Source: Desulfobacteraceae bacterium (GTDB lineage: Bacteria > Desulfobacterota > Desulfobacteria > Desulfobacterales > Desulfosarcinaceae). From it: a stretch of 64,000 bases of DNA. The notes under the pieces were generated by a model. That model had not been told where the DNA came from. It saw nothing but the letters and a program-made list of their open reading frames with translations, and ran no database searches. This document shows, piece by piece, positions 50,786-59,037 of this stretch. The stretch is taken from assembly GCA_013003715.1 (NCBI GenBank), contig JABDIN010000067.1, positions 21,072 through 85,071 on the forward strand, read 5' to 3'. Every line of letters begins with the position of its first letter. Within the stretch, counting starts at the first letter, position 1. A program made the translations under genes and the position numbers.

Positions 50786-51585
50786 TCGATTTTCGAATAG
50801 TCCGTTAAGATGATATCTTGTTCACCGATTAACCGGCGAATCCGGGACGACTTGGCGGCCCGAAGTTCCTGCTCCCAATTGTATCCCCAATCATATAGGT
50901 GGGATGCATCATGACCGGGATGAAAAATCAGCTCATTCGTTCCCTGGCGGCAATGTGTAATCAAGGTCGCCAGGGTGCTCTCATCCATGTTTCCACCAGC
51001 GTCGAATCCAAGGGAATTATCCGTATAGCGCAGGTGGTGGTGTCGGAGTCTTGGCTTCAGCCCACGGCTTAAAAAATTCATACCCAATGCACCTGGGGAA
51101 CAACGATGGGACCGGGGCACACGTACCCACTTGATGCCAAATTTTTTTGCGATCCGGATTGCCATATCGCGAATCCCGGGCAATAAATGCAGATGCTGGT
51201 GAGAATCCAGGTGGGATATCTCCAAACCCGTGTCTTTGAGCCTGGACACCTGTTCGAAAAGTTCTCTCTCTAATCCACGTGCCTCGTACCGGCGGCTCAA
51301 AATCCGCGGAACTACCTGAGCGTAAGTCGTGTAAAAGCGTCCGTTGCCATCGGTGAGCCCTTTGATGGGACCGGTCAAGGGGGTTTCACCGCCCACAATG
51401 GTCAGATGTATCCCGGTGGAAAGGTTCGATGCAATTAATGCCGCCAACCCGTTTTCAAAATAATCGCCCACTGTGACCACCGAGGTGGCGGTGACAATGC
51501 CGTTTGTGTGTGCGTCAATGATGCCGCTTGAGATTTCTCCGCATAAACCGTAATCGTCAGCGTTGACAACCAAATACCGGGTCAT
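50782..51585 (-). CDS. YdjC/ChbG-family deacetylase (HpnK/NaxD-like)
   Basis: A 267-residue carbohydrate deacetylase of the YdjC family. Metal/catalytic features: NADDYGLCGEISSGI (~7-21, Asp pair), GIHLTIVGG (~57-65, His), SHLDSHQHLHLLPGI (~124-138), and RVPRSHR. Family members remove acetyl groups from N-acetylated sugars; NaxD of Francisella deacetylates undecaprenyl-phosphate-GalNAc before it is added to lipid A, and HpnK acts in hopanoid synthesis. No hopanoid genes are near. Overlaps both neighbours by 4 bases, so it forms one translational unit with them. Confidence 0.88.
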   Translation of the reverse strand: MTRYLVVNADDYGLCGEISSGIIDAHTNGIVTATSVVTVGDYFENGLAALIASNLSTGIHLTIVGGETPLTGPIKGLTDGNGRFYTTYAQVVPRILSRRYEARGLERELFEQVSRLKDTGLEISHLDSHQHLHLLPGIRDMAIRIAKKFGIKWVRVPRSHRCSPGALGMNFLSRGLKPRLRHHHLRYTDNSLGFDAGGNMDESTLATLITHCRQGTNELIFHPGHDASHLYDWGYNWEQELRAAKSSRIRRLIGEQDIILTDYSKIE

Positions 51586-52316
51586 TTTTTTATCGCAGGG
51601 GTGATGCGTTTAATTTGCTTTCGCATGGCCATCATTTCACGGATGATTTTATAAATGACGCTCCAGCTCGATAGGGTGGATACACCGCGGCTCCGGTGAA
51701 AATAGTTGGTGCCGAATTGAATCGTATGGAAACCATATTGTTTGGACTTCGCCAATAGTTCCGCATCGATGAAGCTTCCCTCGCTGTGAAGCTCGATATC
51801 ATCGAAAATGTGTTTGCGAACGAGTTTAAAGGAAAAATTCACATCCTTGATACGCAACCCGAACAATAGCATTATCAGCGCGTTATACATTTTTGAGTAT
51901 ACCAGCCGTCTGAACCCTTCACATGTTCGGTCAAATCGGAATGCCGTCACAATATCCGCCTCGTAATAGCGCATCAACCGGTATGCTTTTTCCACTTCCA
52001 TCATGTCAAAGGGCAGATCGATATCCGAATAGAGCACCACCGAGCCGGCGGCATGGGTGAACCCGGTTTTCACCGCTCCACCCAGGCCAACGTTTTTTTC
52101 GTGATGAATACACCGGATTTTAGGGTCCAATCCGGCCAGTTCATCTGCTATTCGGGGGGTATTGTCCGTTGAGGCGTCATCGATAATCAGAATCTCATAG
52201 GTTGAGATGGTTTTATCCCTGTACATATGTTCCGCCACTTCCTTGGCAGCTTCCACAGCTCTTTGGACATATGCTTCTTCATTGAAGGCCGGATAAAATA
52301 TGGTTAAGGAATCCAT
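51582..52316 (-). CDS. GT2 family polyprenyl-phosphate glycosyltransferase
   Basis: A 244-residue family 2 glycosyltransferase: LTIFYPAFNEEAYVQRAV at the N-terminus, the nucleotide-binding IIDDASTDNT (~47-56), NVGLGGAVKTGF, the DxD-type YSDIDLPFD (~94-102), and RFDRTCEGFRRLVYSKMYN. This is the dolichyl-phosphate-mannose synthase/ArnC/FlmF type that loads a sugar onto undecaprenyl phosphate. There is no long C-terminal membrane domain, so it would be peripheral. It is the first gene of the minus-strand operon; the divergent lptF begins 274 bases away. Confidence 0.88.
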   Translation of the reverse strand: MDSLTIFYPAFNEEAYVQRAVEAAKEVAEHMYRDKTISTYEILIIDDASTDNTPRIADELAGLDPKIRCIHHEKNVGLGGAVKTGFTHAAGSVVLYSDIDLPFDMMEVEKAYRLMRYYEADIVTAFRFDRTCEGFRRLVYSKMYNALIMLLFGLRIKDVNFSFKLVRKHIFDDIELHSEGSFIDAELLAKSKQYGFHTIQFGTNYFHRSRGVSTLSSWSVIYKIIREMMAMRKQIKRITPAIKK

Positions 52317-52590
52317 TTGAGGTCCGATTCATGATTAATGTGTTTGCCCATATGTCAACCCCTTGAAATAAGATGAATATGGATGATTTTGCCTCGGCAC
52401 TATAAAAATCAGAACCCATTAAAGTCAAGGAAAATCGGTGTTTTCCATCGTGATATTGACTTGGTTGCCCATTGCGCATAGGATACGCCAACATGAAAAA
52501 AACGGTTCATACGGATGATCGGGATCTGGTAAGCATCGGATGTATGGAGAGCGAAACATCGTAAATTAACGGCTGTGATCAGGATTTCCA
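52317..52590. other. Divergent promoter region between the amino-sugar operon and lptF
   Basis: A 274-base gap between oppositely oriented transcription units. No clear promoter or operator was recognised. It should hold the starts for both units. Confidence 0.5.
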
Positions 52591-53766
52591 ATGGGATTCA
52601 ACTCAATTTTGTTTCGGTATCTGCTCAAAGAACTGATACCCCCTTTTTTCATCAATCTTGCCTTCTTTACTTTCATCTTTTTGATGACCAAGATTCTCGA
52701 TATCACCAACATGATTGTCAACTATGACGTCAGCCTGGTCGCGGTGATGTTGATGTTTGTGTATAACATGCCGTTTTTCCTTATCTATATCTTTCCCATG
52801 GCCACGATGATGAGTACATTGTTAACCCTGTTGAGGCTTTCGAACGACAATGAGATAGTGGCGCTGCGGGCCTGCGGGGTAAGCCTCAAGACCTTGTTGC
52901 CGCCGGTGATGACATTGTGCCTCATCGGATGCCTGTTGGCGGGCGCCATGTCCATTTATGGACTTCCCTGGGGAAGGACATCGTTTAAAAAACTGGCGGT
53001 GTCGGTTGCCTCCTCCAGTTTTGAACTTGGATTGAAGGAACGAACATTTAATGACACCTTTGATGATATCGTATTGTATATCAATGAAATTGATAATAAT
53101 AATAAAGAATTAGTGGATGTGTTCATCGAAGATCAGCGGGATGAACACGTCATCAGCACCATCATCGCACCCCGGGGGCGCCTGTACAGTAATCCGGGGG
53201 AACTGATGTATCGCTTCCGCCTATTCGACGGCAATATCACCCAGGTTGATCTGGCCGGGAAAACGGCTCATATGGTTCATTTTGATTCCTATGATATCAA
53301 CCTGGATATGAAGCATGGATTTTCTGAATCCGCGGACAATACCAAGGACGAAGAGGAAATGAGCCTGGGCGAACTCCGCCAGTATCTGACATCAGCCGAA
53401 AAAAACACAAAGGCGTACAATGTGGCGCTTACGGAGTTTCACCGTAAGTTTTCCGTCCCCTTTGCCTGTTTCGCCCTGGGGCTCATCGCCATACCCTTCG
53501 GTGTTCAATTCAAATCCGCCAAACGATCTTTCGGTCTGGGTCTGGGATTGATTTTTTTCCTCATCTATTACCTGATGCTGTCCGCCGGATGGGTGCTGGG
53601 TGAGGCGGGCATATATCCGCCGGTAATAGGTATGTGGGTGCCCAATGTCGTAATGGGAGCCAGCGGTATCTACTTTTTTACAAGATCAGCGCAGGGGAAG
53701 CCCCTGCATTTGGACTTTTTTTTTGATTTCCTGGATAAGGTTTTCATCCGATTGCGAAAGAGATAA
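52591..53766 (+). CDS. lptF: LPS export permease LptF
   Basis: A 391-residue YjgP/YjgQ permease, one half of the LptFG channel that hands LPS to the LptC-A bridge. N-terminal: LFRYLLKELIPPFFINLAF and IVNYDVSLVAVMLMFVYNMPFFLIYIFPMA region with the coupling loop; periplasmic jellyroll ~150-275; C-terminal helices including KFSVPFACFALGLIAIPFGVQ. Six membrane segments in all. Being longer and first in order, it is named LptF. LptB, LptA, LptC are elsewhere. Confidence 0.92.
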   Translation: MGFNSILFRYLLKELIPPFFINLAFFTFIFLMTKILDITNMIVNYDVSLVAVMLMFVYNMPFFLIYIFPMATMMSTLLTLLRLSNDNEIVALRACGVSLKTLLPPVMTLCLIGCLLAGAMSIYGLPWGRTSFKKLAVSVASSSFELGLKERTFNDTFDDIVLYINEIDNNNKELVDVFIEDQRDEHVISTIIAPRGRLYSNPGELMYRFRLFDGNITQVDLAGKTAHMVHFDSYDINLDMKHGFSESADNTKDEEEMSLGELRQYLTSAEKNTKAYNVALTEFHRKFSVPFACFALGLIAIPFGVQFKSAKRSFGLGLGLIFFLIYYLMLSAGWVLGEAGIYPPVIGMWVPNVVMGASGIYFFTRSAQGKPLHLDFFFDFLDKVFIRLRKR

Positions 53767-53892
53767 CCCGTACCGGATTTATGGATCGTCCAGGTCCGAT
53801 CATCCAAATAAGGATTTCCGGCAGTTAATACCAGACGTGGAGCCACAGAGAATCGTCATGCTGAACAAAATTCATAAATAAGGTGGGGAATC

Positions 53893-54972
53893 GTGCCCAT
53901 TATCAACCGATATCTGATTCGCAACATAATAAAGTATTTTTTACTGATATTACTTACGGTTATAGTGATATATGTATTCATTGATTTCATCGAAAAATCA
54001 GGGAAATTCGTTAAAGCGGATCTGCCGGCCACTCGCATCCTTTTGTACTTTCTATACAACATCCCTTTTATTGCATCCCTGGTTACACCCATAGCCGTTC
54101 TTCTGTCAGTGCTTATCGTTCTTGCCCTGATGGGTAAGGATAATGAAATACTGGCACTTAAAACCAGCGGTGTCAGCCTGTTTTCACTCTTGAAACCGAT
54201 ACTCCTGTTCGGGATTCTCATCAGTGTGTTTTTATTCCTGATATCGGAAAGCATCGTGCCGGCAGCCACATCGGCAGCCACCCGGATCTGGCTCAAAGAG
54301 GTCAAGAAAAAAAATATTTCCATCACATCCAAGCAGAGAAACATTTGGATCAAAGGGCACAGGCAGATCACCCATATCAAATTCTATAATCCGGCGGACC
54401 GGACCGTATCCCATGTGTCCGTCAATTTTTTTGACCGGGATTTCAATCCCGTAAGGCGAATTGATGCGCAAGGCGGATCGTTCGATCGGGACCACTGGAT
54501 CCTGAACAATTTGATGGAGCTTCGAATGGACGCTTCATCGCATACCCATACGATTGAGTATTTAAAACAGCAGGCCTTTGATCTTAATTTCTATCCTGAG
54601 GATTTGTCGCGGGTGGTAAAAAAATCACAGGAGATGAATATCCTTGAGCTGAGAGAATATGTGAACAAGGTGGAAACCGAAGGCTACGATGCCACTGCAT
54701 ATCGCGTGGATATGCAGGGAAAGGCGGCCCTTCCGATTGCCTGTGTGATCATGTGTATAATCGGATTGGGTATTGCGACACGCAACCAGGCGAAAGATGG
54801 GGTTGCCGTAAGTGCCTCCTTTGGTCTTATTCTGGCCTTTTTGTATTGGACCCTATATAGTTTTTGCATGTCCCTGGGATATGGTGAGAAAATACCGCCT
54901 TTTCTAGCCGCCTGGTCGGCGAATATCATGTTTTTGTGTTTCGGCGGCTACATCCTGTTGAATTCCGAATAA
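53893..54972 (+). CDS. lptG: LPS export permease LptG
   Basis: A 359-residue YjgP/YjgQ permease paired with LptF. N-terminus PIINRYLIRNIIKYFLLILLTVIVIYVF, read as INRYLIRNIIKYF, then FYNIPFIASLVTP-like coupling segment, a periplasmic beta-domain (~140-265) and three C-terminal helices (LPIACVIMCIIGLGIATR). Start is GTG 53893 with GGTGGGG about 6 bases ahead. Spacing of 126 bases from lptF and 13 to lpxK suggests a common transcript. Confidence 0.92.
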   Translation: MPIINRYLIRNIIKYFLLILLTVIVIYVFIDFIEKSGKFVKADLPATRILLYFLYNIPFIASLVTPIAVLLSVLIVLALMGKDNEILALKTSGVSLFSLLKPILLFGILISVFLFLISESIVPAATSAATRIWLKEVKKKNISITSKQRNIWIKGHRQITHIKFYNPADRTVSHVSVNFFDRDFNPVRRIDAQGGSFDRDHWILNNLMELRMDASSHTHTIEYLKQQAFDLNFYPEDLSRVVKKSQEMNILELREYVNKVETEGYDATAYRVDMQGKAALPIACVIMCIIGLGIATRNQAKDGVAVSASFGLILAFLYWTLYSFCMSLGYGEKIPPFLAAWSANIMFLCFGGYILLNSE

Positions 54973-54985
54973 CAACTGAACCATT

Positions 54986-56128
54986 ATGTCTATTTACCGG
55001 CTTACAAGTGAAATCAGAAAGACGATACTGTCTACCCGGGGTGAAGGAAATGCCATCCTGAAGAAACTCCTGTATTTGTTGTCCGTGTTTTATGGTGCTG
55101 TATCGTCGGTGCGTGGATATCTTTACACCCATAACTATTTACGTACCAAAAGGCTGCCCTGTCTGGTGATATCTGTGGGGAATATTACCATGGGCGGTAC
55201 CGGAAAAACACCCATGGTCCGTTATCTCTGCCGGATATTCCAGCAGCATGATCTCAGGGTGGCCGTATTGAGCAGAGGATACAAGGGAACCCATTCAAAA
55301 AAGGGTGGTATCGTCAGTAACGGGTCTGAATTGCTATTGCCCCCGGGAGCTTCTGGTGACGAACCATGGATGCTCGCCGATTCATTGGAAAATGTACCGG
55401 TGGTGGTGGGCCGGAACAGATATCGGTCCGGAATGATCGCTAAAAAGTCATTCGATCCACAAGTGTTGGTGCTCGACGATGGTTTTCAGCACCTTCAGCT
55501 TCAGAGGGATCTGGATATCGTGCTGCTCGATGGAACCCATCCCTTAGGAAACGGCCATGTTTTTCCCCGGGGGACCTTGAGAGAATCGGTATCGGGCTTG
55601 GATCGTTGTGATGCCCTCATTTTCACACGAGCAGGCAGTGGGGACCCCGCGAAGCATTTGGTGCGGTCCGGGATTAAAACATCAGTTCCCTGTTTTGCAT
55701 CCGTACATAAACCTTACATTCACTCGATGGTAGAGGTCTCCAAAGACGGACAACGGTTCGTAAAAACCGGTGATCTCGCTTACCCTGATCCGGGTATCCG
55801 TTCAGCTCAAAAAGTGATCGGGTTTTCCGGCATCGCCGACAACCATGGGTTCGAGGCGGCCGTCAGGGGATTTGGTTTTGATATTGCCGGTTTTTTAGGA
55901 TATGAAGACCACCACTGGTATGATGAGAAAGATCTTGAGGCCATATTTGATCTGGCCAGGAAAAAAAAAGCGGAGTTGATCGTGACTACCCGTAAAGATT
56001 TCGTTCGGATTGATAAAGACACGCAATGGCCGGTGGATGTGGTGGTGGTTGACGTGAAAATCGAGTTTCCGGATGATGGATTTGAAAGATGGTTGGAAGA
56101 CAGCATCGGTAAGCTTCCTCGTAATTGA
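54986..56128 (+). CDS. lpxK: Tetraacyldisaccharide 4'-kinase LpxK
   Basis: A 380-residue membrane-associated P-loop kinase that phosphorylates the 4' position of the lipid A disaccharide. Walker A is GNITMGGTGKTPMV (~64-77); other signs are VLSRGYKG, GDEPWMLA, VVVGRNRYRSG and LVLDDGFQHLQLQRDLDIVLLDG, read in shorter parts. An N-terminal hydrophobic helix (~28-45) anchors it. C-terminal region (~310-365) is typical. Slightly longer than E. coli LpxK (328). Confidence 0.95.
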   Translation: MSIYRLTSEIRKTILSTRGEGNAILKKLLYLLSVFYGAVSSVRGYLYTHNYLRTKRLPCLVISVGNITMGGTGKTPMVRYLCRIFQQHDLRVAVLSRGYKGTHSKKGGIVSNGSELLLPPGASGDEPWMLADSLENVPVVVGRNRYRSGMIAKKSFDPQVLVLDDGFQHLQLQRDLDIVLLDGTHPLGNGHVFPRGTLRESVSGLDRCDALIFTRAGSGDPAKHLVRSGIKTSVPCFASVHKPYIHSMVEVSKDGQRFVKTGDLAYPDPGIRSAQKVIGFSGIADNHGFEAAVRGFGFDIAGFLGYEDHHWYDEKDLEAIFDLARKKKAELIVTTRKDFVRIDKDTQWPVDVVVVDVKIEFPDDGFERWLEDSIGKLPRN

Positions 56129-56140
56129 GAGGCGTTGTTC

Positions 56141-56214
56141 CCATTGAGCCGCGCGCTGGAGGATATTTCATTCAGTTGTGCAAACTAATGCTAAAGAGCT
56201 CGTAACTCAGTATA
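56141..56214 (+). repeat. Dispersed intergenic repeat, copy A
   Basis: A stretch of about 74 bases after lpxK beginning CCATTGAGCCGCGCGCTG and containing TTGTGCAAACT and TCGTAACT..CAGTATAT. A similar sequence in the same orientation is found 2.8 kb away at 58,907-58,986. Neither copy codes for protein. The pair brackets the acyltransferase, O-antigen ligase and DUF6165 genes. Confidence 0.65.
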
Positions 56215-56238
56215 TCAACTGTCACAACACTGACTTTT

Positions 56239-57246
56239 ATGGATACATTGAAACCACCACACCATAACCGCGGTTTCCGTTCCTATCCCGTATCCATGGA
56301 GCAGCTGTGTGCCTACACAAAGGAAAACACGCGACATGTGAATCTGGAAGGGCCGCATATTGCCTGGGGCATCGTCCGCTTCATTGTGTGGATTGCCAAT
56401 CTTTTATCATGGAAAACAGCATATGGCATCGGCCGGGCCCTGGGGCTGTTGATGTTTCATTTAAGGATTCGACGGAAAGTTGCCCTGACCAATCTTGATA
56501 TTGTCTATGGTGATCTTAAATCAGCCGATGAAAAGGAGCGGATTTATAAGGCATCATTGATCAATTTCGGGCGGGTGATGATCAATTACCTGCGACTGCC
56601 GTATCAACCTCCGGATTTCTGGCGCACCAATTGTACATTTAAGAATGAAAGCGCATTGCGCGCCTTGCTGGCCAGGAACAAGGGGGCCATATTTGTCTGT
56701 GGACACATCGGCATGATGGATCTGGCCGGTGGGGCGGTCGGCATGTCCGGCTACCCGGTGGCCGCGGTGGCCAAAAAAATGAAAAATACCGCCATTGATA
56801 AATTCATCGTGGATTCAAGAACAAAGATGAACTTCGGCACCATTCCCCATAAAAAATCCATCCGGCGGATCCTGAAAGGACTGAAACTCGGGGAATCCAT
56901 CTTATTGGTCATGGACCAGAATATGAAACGCCGGGAAAGCATATTCATCGACTGGATGGGAAGGCCTGCGTCGGTCATGCCGTCGGCTGCTTTTCTGGTG
57001 CGGAAAACCGGTGCACCGGTATTGACCGGATTTCTGAGGCAAACCGGACCGGATCTTTTTGTATCAGAAATCAGCAACGAGGTGGAATGGACCCCCATCC
57101 CAGAAGATCCGGACAGGGAAATCCTGGTCAACACCCAGAAACAGGCGGATGCAGTGCAACAATTGATCTACGAGAACCCCGAACTATGGTTCTGGATTCA
57201 CCGGCGCTGGAAGGTACAGCCGCAAGGGATGCAGCGGCCATATTGA
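56239..57246 (+). CDS. Lipid A biosynthesis acyltransferase (LpxL/HtrB family)
   Basis: A 335-residue late acyltransferase that adds a secondary acyl chain to Kdo2-lipid A or an equivalent. The HxxxxD catalytic motif is in CGHIGMMDLAGG (~153), followed by AVAKKMKN, LVMDQN and PSAAFLVRKTGAPVL. One hydrophobic segment lies at ~50-70. The ~35 residues before the family homology (ALTNLDIVYGDL region begins ~85) make the N-terminus a little long, and later starts are possible. Which position (LpxL or LpxM) cannot be decided. Confidence 0.9.
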   Translation: MDTLKPPHHNRGFRSYPVSMEQLCAYTKENTRHVNLEGPHIAWGIVRFIVWIANLLSWKTAYGIGRALGLLMFHLRIRRKVALTNLDIVYGDLKSADEKERIYKASLINFGRVMINYLRLPYQPPDFWRTNCTFKNESALRALLARNKGAIFVCGHIGMMDLAGGAVGMSGYPVAAVAKKMKNTAIDKFIVDSRTKMNFGTIPHKKSIRRILKGLKLGESILLVMDQNMKRRESIFIDWMGRPASVMPSAAFLVRKTGAPVLTGFLRQTGPDLFVSEISNEVEWTPIPEDPDREILVNTQKQADAVQQLIYENPELWFWIHRRWKVQPQGMQRPY

Positions 57247-57273
57247 TAATGCCATAGGATTGAATCTTCCTAA

Positions 57274-58485
57274 ATGAGCTATTCTGATTTGAAACAATAC
57301 ATACGAAAATACTTCCTTGACGCCTATGTTCTCGTTTTTTTTTATATATTGTTCTTCGACCATAAACACATAGATATCGTACGTGCACCATTTTTCATAT
57401 TCTTGTTATGGTGCATATTTAAAAAACATCTCCACTGGAGATTTCTCTTCGATATCATAACGACGAGTATATGGGCTTTTGCCGTATTCGCCTTCTCCAG
57501 CAATCTGGTGAATGGTATCGATCAAAAGGAAATTGTCCGGATATTGAATTGGTTATACCCATATTTGTTAGCCAAATACATCCTGATGTACTCAGATTTT
57601 TCAAAAGAGCGGATGCTGTCCTACTTTCTATCTTTTGCTTCATGCTTTTCATTGGCGGGTATTTTCGGATTCCTCTTTCAATGGGACACATTATTAGGAA
57701 TTGCATTGTTTGAGGGAAACCGGTTTGTCTTTACATTCAGCGGTATCAACCGGGCGGGTTTTTATCTGGCCACCGCCATCATTTTTAACCTCTATTTTTT
57801 CTTTAAAGATCGGTTTGTTCTGCAGAAGGGCAATCTGATTTATGCGGTATCCCTGATCATCATCGCCTGCGGGCTTGTGTTGACCCATGAACGGAAAAGC
57901 CTCTTAATGGTTGGTGCGGTATTGTTGATATTCCTGTTCGTGTGTAAAAGGTATTGGTATATCGCAGCCATATTTATTGCCTCAGCGTGTATTGTCTCCC
58001 TTGCTCCCATACCGGATCGATATCAACCCAGGGAAATGTTCTTAAATGACGGCATGCAGGGACGATATAATGCATGGGAGGCGGCGATTGGGTTGTTCAA
58101 GGAAAAACCATTGTTAGGGCATGGGTACCCCTCTTTTGAGAACGCCTATTCCAACTACTACAAAAAAAATGAAGAGACGTTCAAGTTTAAGGTCTTCAAT
58201 CGATATGGAATAGCCCATAATCTCAATTTGAATGTCATGGCGGAAACAGGAATTTTGGGGTTGATTGCCATGAATGTCATCTTTTTCAGTATTTGGGAAT
58301 TCACCGCTTTTCGGAAAAAAGATAAATTCGTGTTTGTCGTCGGCACTGCGATTGTATTCATTTACATTACCATGCAATTTGGAAATTTTGTTCATGCGCC
58401 GATACGAACGGATTTGGCTTTTTTCATATTTGGTTTGTTTATGGGGTCCCGGCAGCGAACATATAAAGGGAAAGAGCAACAATGA
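57274..58485 (+). CDS. O-antigen ligase family membrane protein (WaaL-like)
   Basis: A 403-residue polytopic protein with about ten membrane helices and the Wzy_C/O-antigen ligase region: NRAGFYLATAIIFNLYFFF (~155), VLTHERKSLLMVGAVLLI, a large periplasmic loop (~255-320) with GRYNAWEAAIGLFKEKPLLGHGYPSFE read in parts (GRYNAWEAAIGLF, LLGHGYPSFE), and AHNLNLNVMAETGILGLIAM. The H-N-x4 and GxGxxxF features are shared by ligases and polymerases. It joins or polymerises O-chains in the periplasm. Overlaps DUF6165 by 4 bases. Confidence 0.85.
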   Translation: MSYSDLKQYIRKYFLDAYVLVFFYILFFDHKHIDIVRAPFFIFLLWCIFKKHLHWRFLFDIITTSIWAFAVFAFSSNLVNGIDQKEIVRILNWLYPYLLAKYILMYSDFSKERMLSYFLSFASCFSLAGIFGFLFQWDTLLGIALFEGNRFVFTFSGINRAGFYLATAIIFNLYFFFKDRFVLQKGNLIYAVSLIIIACGLVLTHERKSLLMVGAVLLIFLFVCKRYWYIAAIFIASACIVSLAPIPDRYQPREMFLNDGMQGRYNAWEAAIGLFKEKPLLGHGYPSFENAYSNYYKKNEETFKFKVFNRYGIAHNLNLNVMAETGILGLIAMNVIFFSIWEFTAFRKKDKFVFVVGTAIVFIYITMQFGNFVHAPIRTDLAFFIFGLFMGSRQRTYKGKEQQ

Positions 58486-58856
58486 AAATTGAAGTTTCAA
58501 ACGGTGAGCTTGCGGACAAGGTGAGTATTCTATCCATAAAACTAATGAAAATTGCCGCTAAGGATAAATTAAGGAACATCCAAAAAGAATATGATCTGCT
58601 GTATAAGGATATGCGCCGGATTGGTGTAACCCCTGATGATAGTAGATTTAAATCCTTAGCGTCGGTTAATTCTCAATTGTGGGATATCGAAGACAGAATA
58701 AGGCTGAAGGAGGTCGACAAAGAATTCGATGATGAATTCATAGATCTGGCCCGGCAGGTATATCACTTAAATGACAAACGTGCTGAAATAAAAAGAGAGA
58801 TCAATCTATCCACCGGAAGCATGATTATTGAGGAAAAGGAGTATGTCAAGTATTGA
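58482..58856 (+). CDS. DUF6165 family protein coupled to the O-antigen ligase
   Basis: A 124-residue, highly charged helical protein: IEVSNGELADKVSILSIKLMKI at the start, LWDIEDRIRLKEVDKEFDDE (~68-87), and VYHLNDKRAEIKREINLSTGS near the end. This matches DUF6165, a family found in LPS and glycan loci with no known function. It overlaps the ligase stop by 4 bases (ATGA), so translation is coupled. No membrane segment; all-helical by composition. Closest neighbours are LPS genes, suggesting a regulatory or chain-related role. Confidence 0.8.
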   Translation: MKIEVSNGELADKVSILSIKLMKIAAKDKLRNIQKEYDLLYKDMRRIGVTPDDSRFKSLASVNSQLWDIEDRIRLKEVDKEFDDEFIDLARQVYHLNDKRAEIKREINLSTGSMIIEEKEYVKY

Positions 58857-58906
58857 TCCTTAATAGCGGGTGAATTAAAAATGGATGAGGGGTCTGGATG
58901 TAATTT

Positions 58907-58986
58907 CCATTGAACCGCGCGCTGAAAAAGTTTCATACCGTTGTGCAAACTCATGCGCTAAGGTTCGTAACCAAAAAACAGTATCT
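58907..58986 (+). repeat. Dispersed intergenic repeat, copy B
   Basis: Second copy of the repeat at 56,141: begins CCATTGAACCGCGCGCTG, with GTTGTGCAAACT and TTCGTAACC further on, ending CAGTATCT. Gaps and substitutions make it imperfect. It lies between the DUF6165 gene and the convergent glycosyltransferase gene. Confidence 0.65.
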
Positions 58987-59037
58987 GTTTTATGATTACG
59001 AAAAGCTTTAGAATATTGAAACAACACGCGCAGACGT

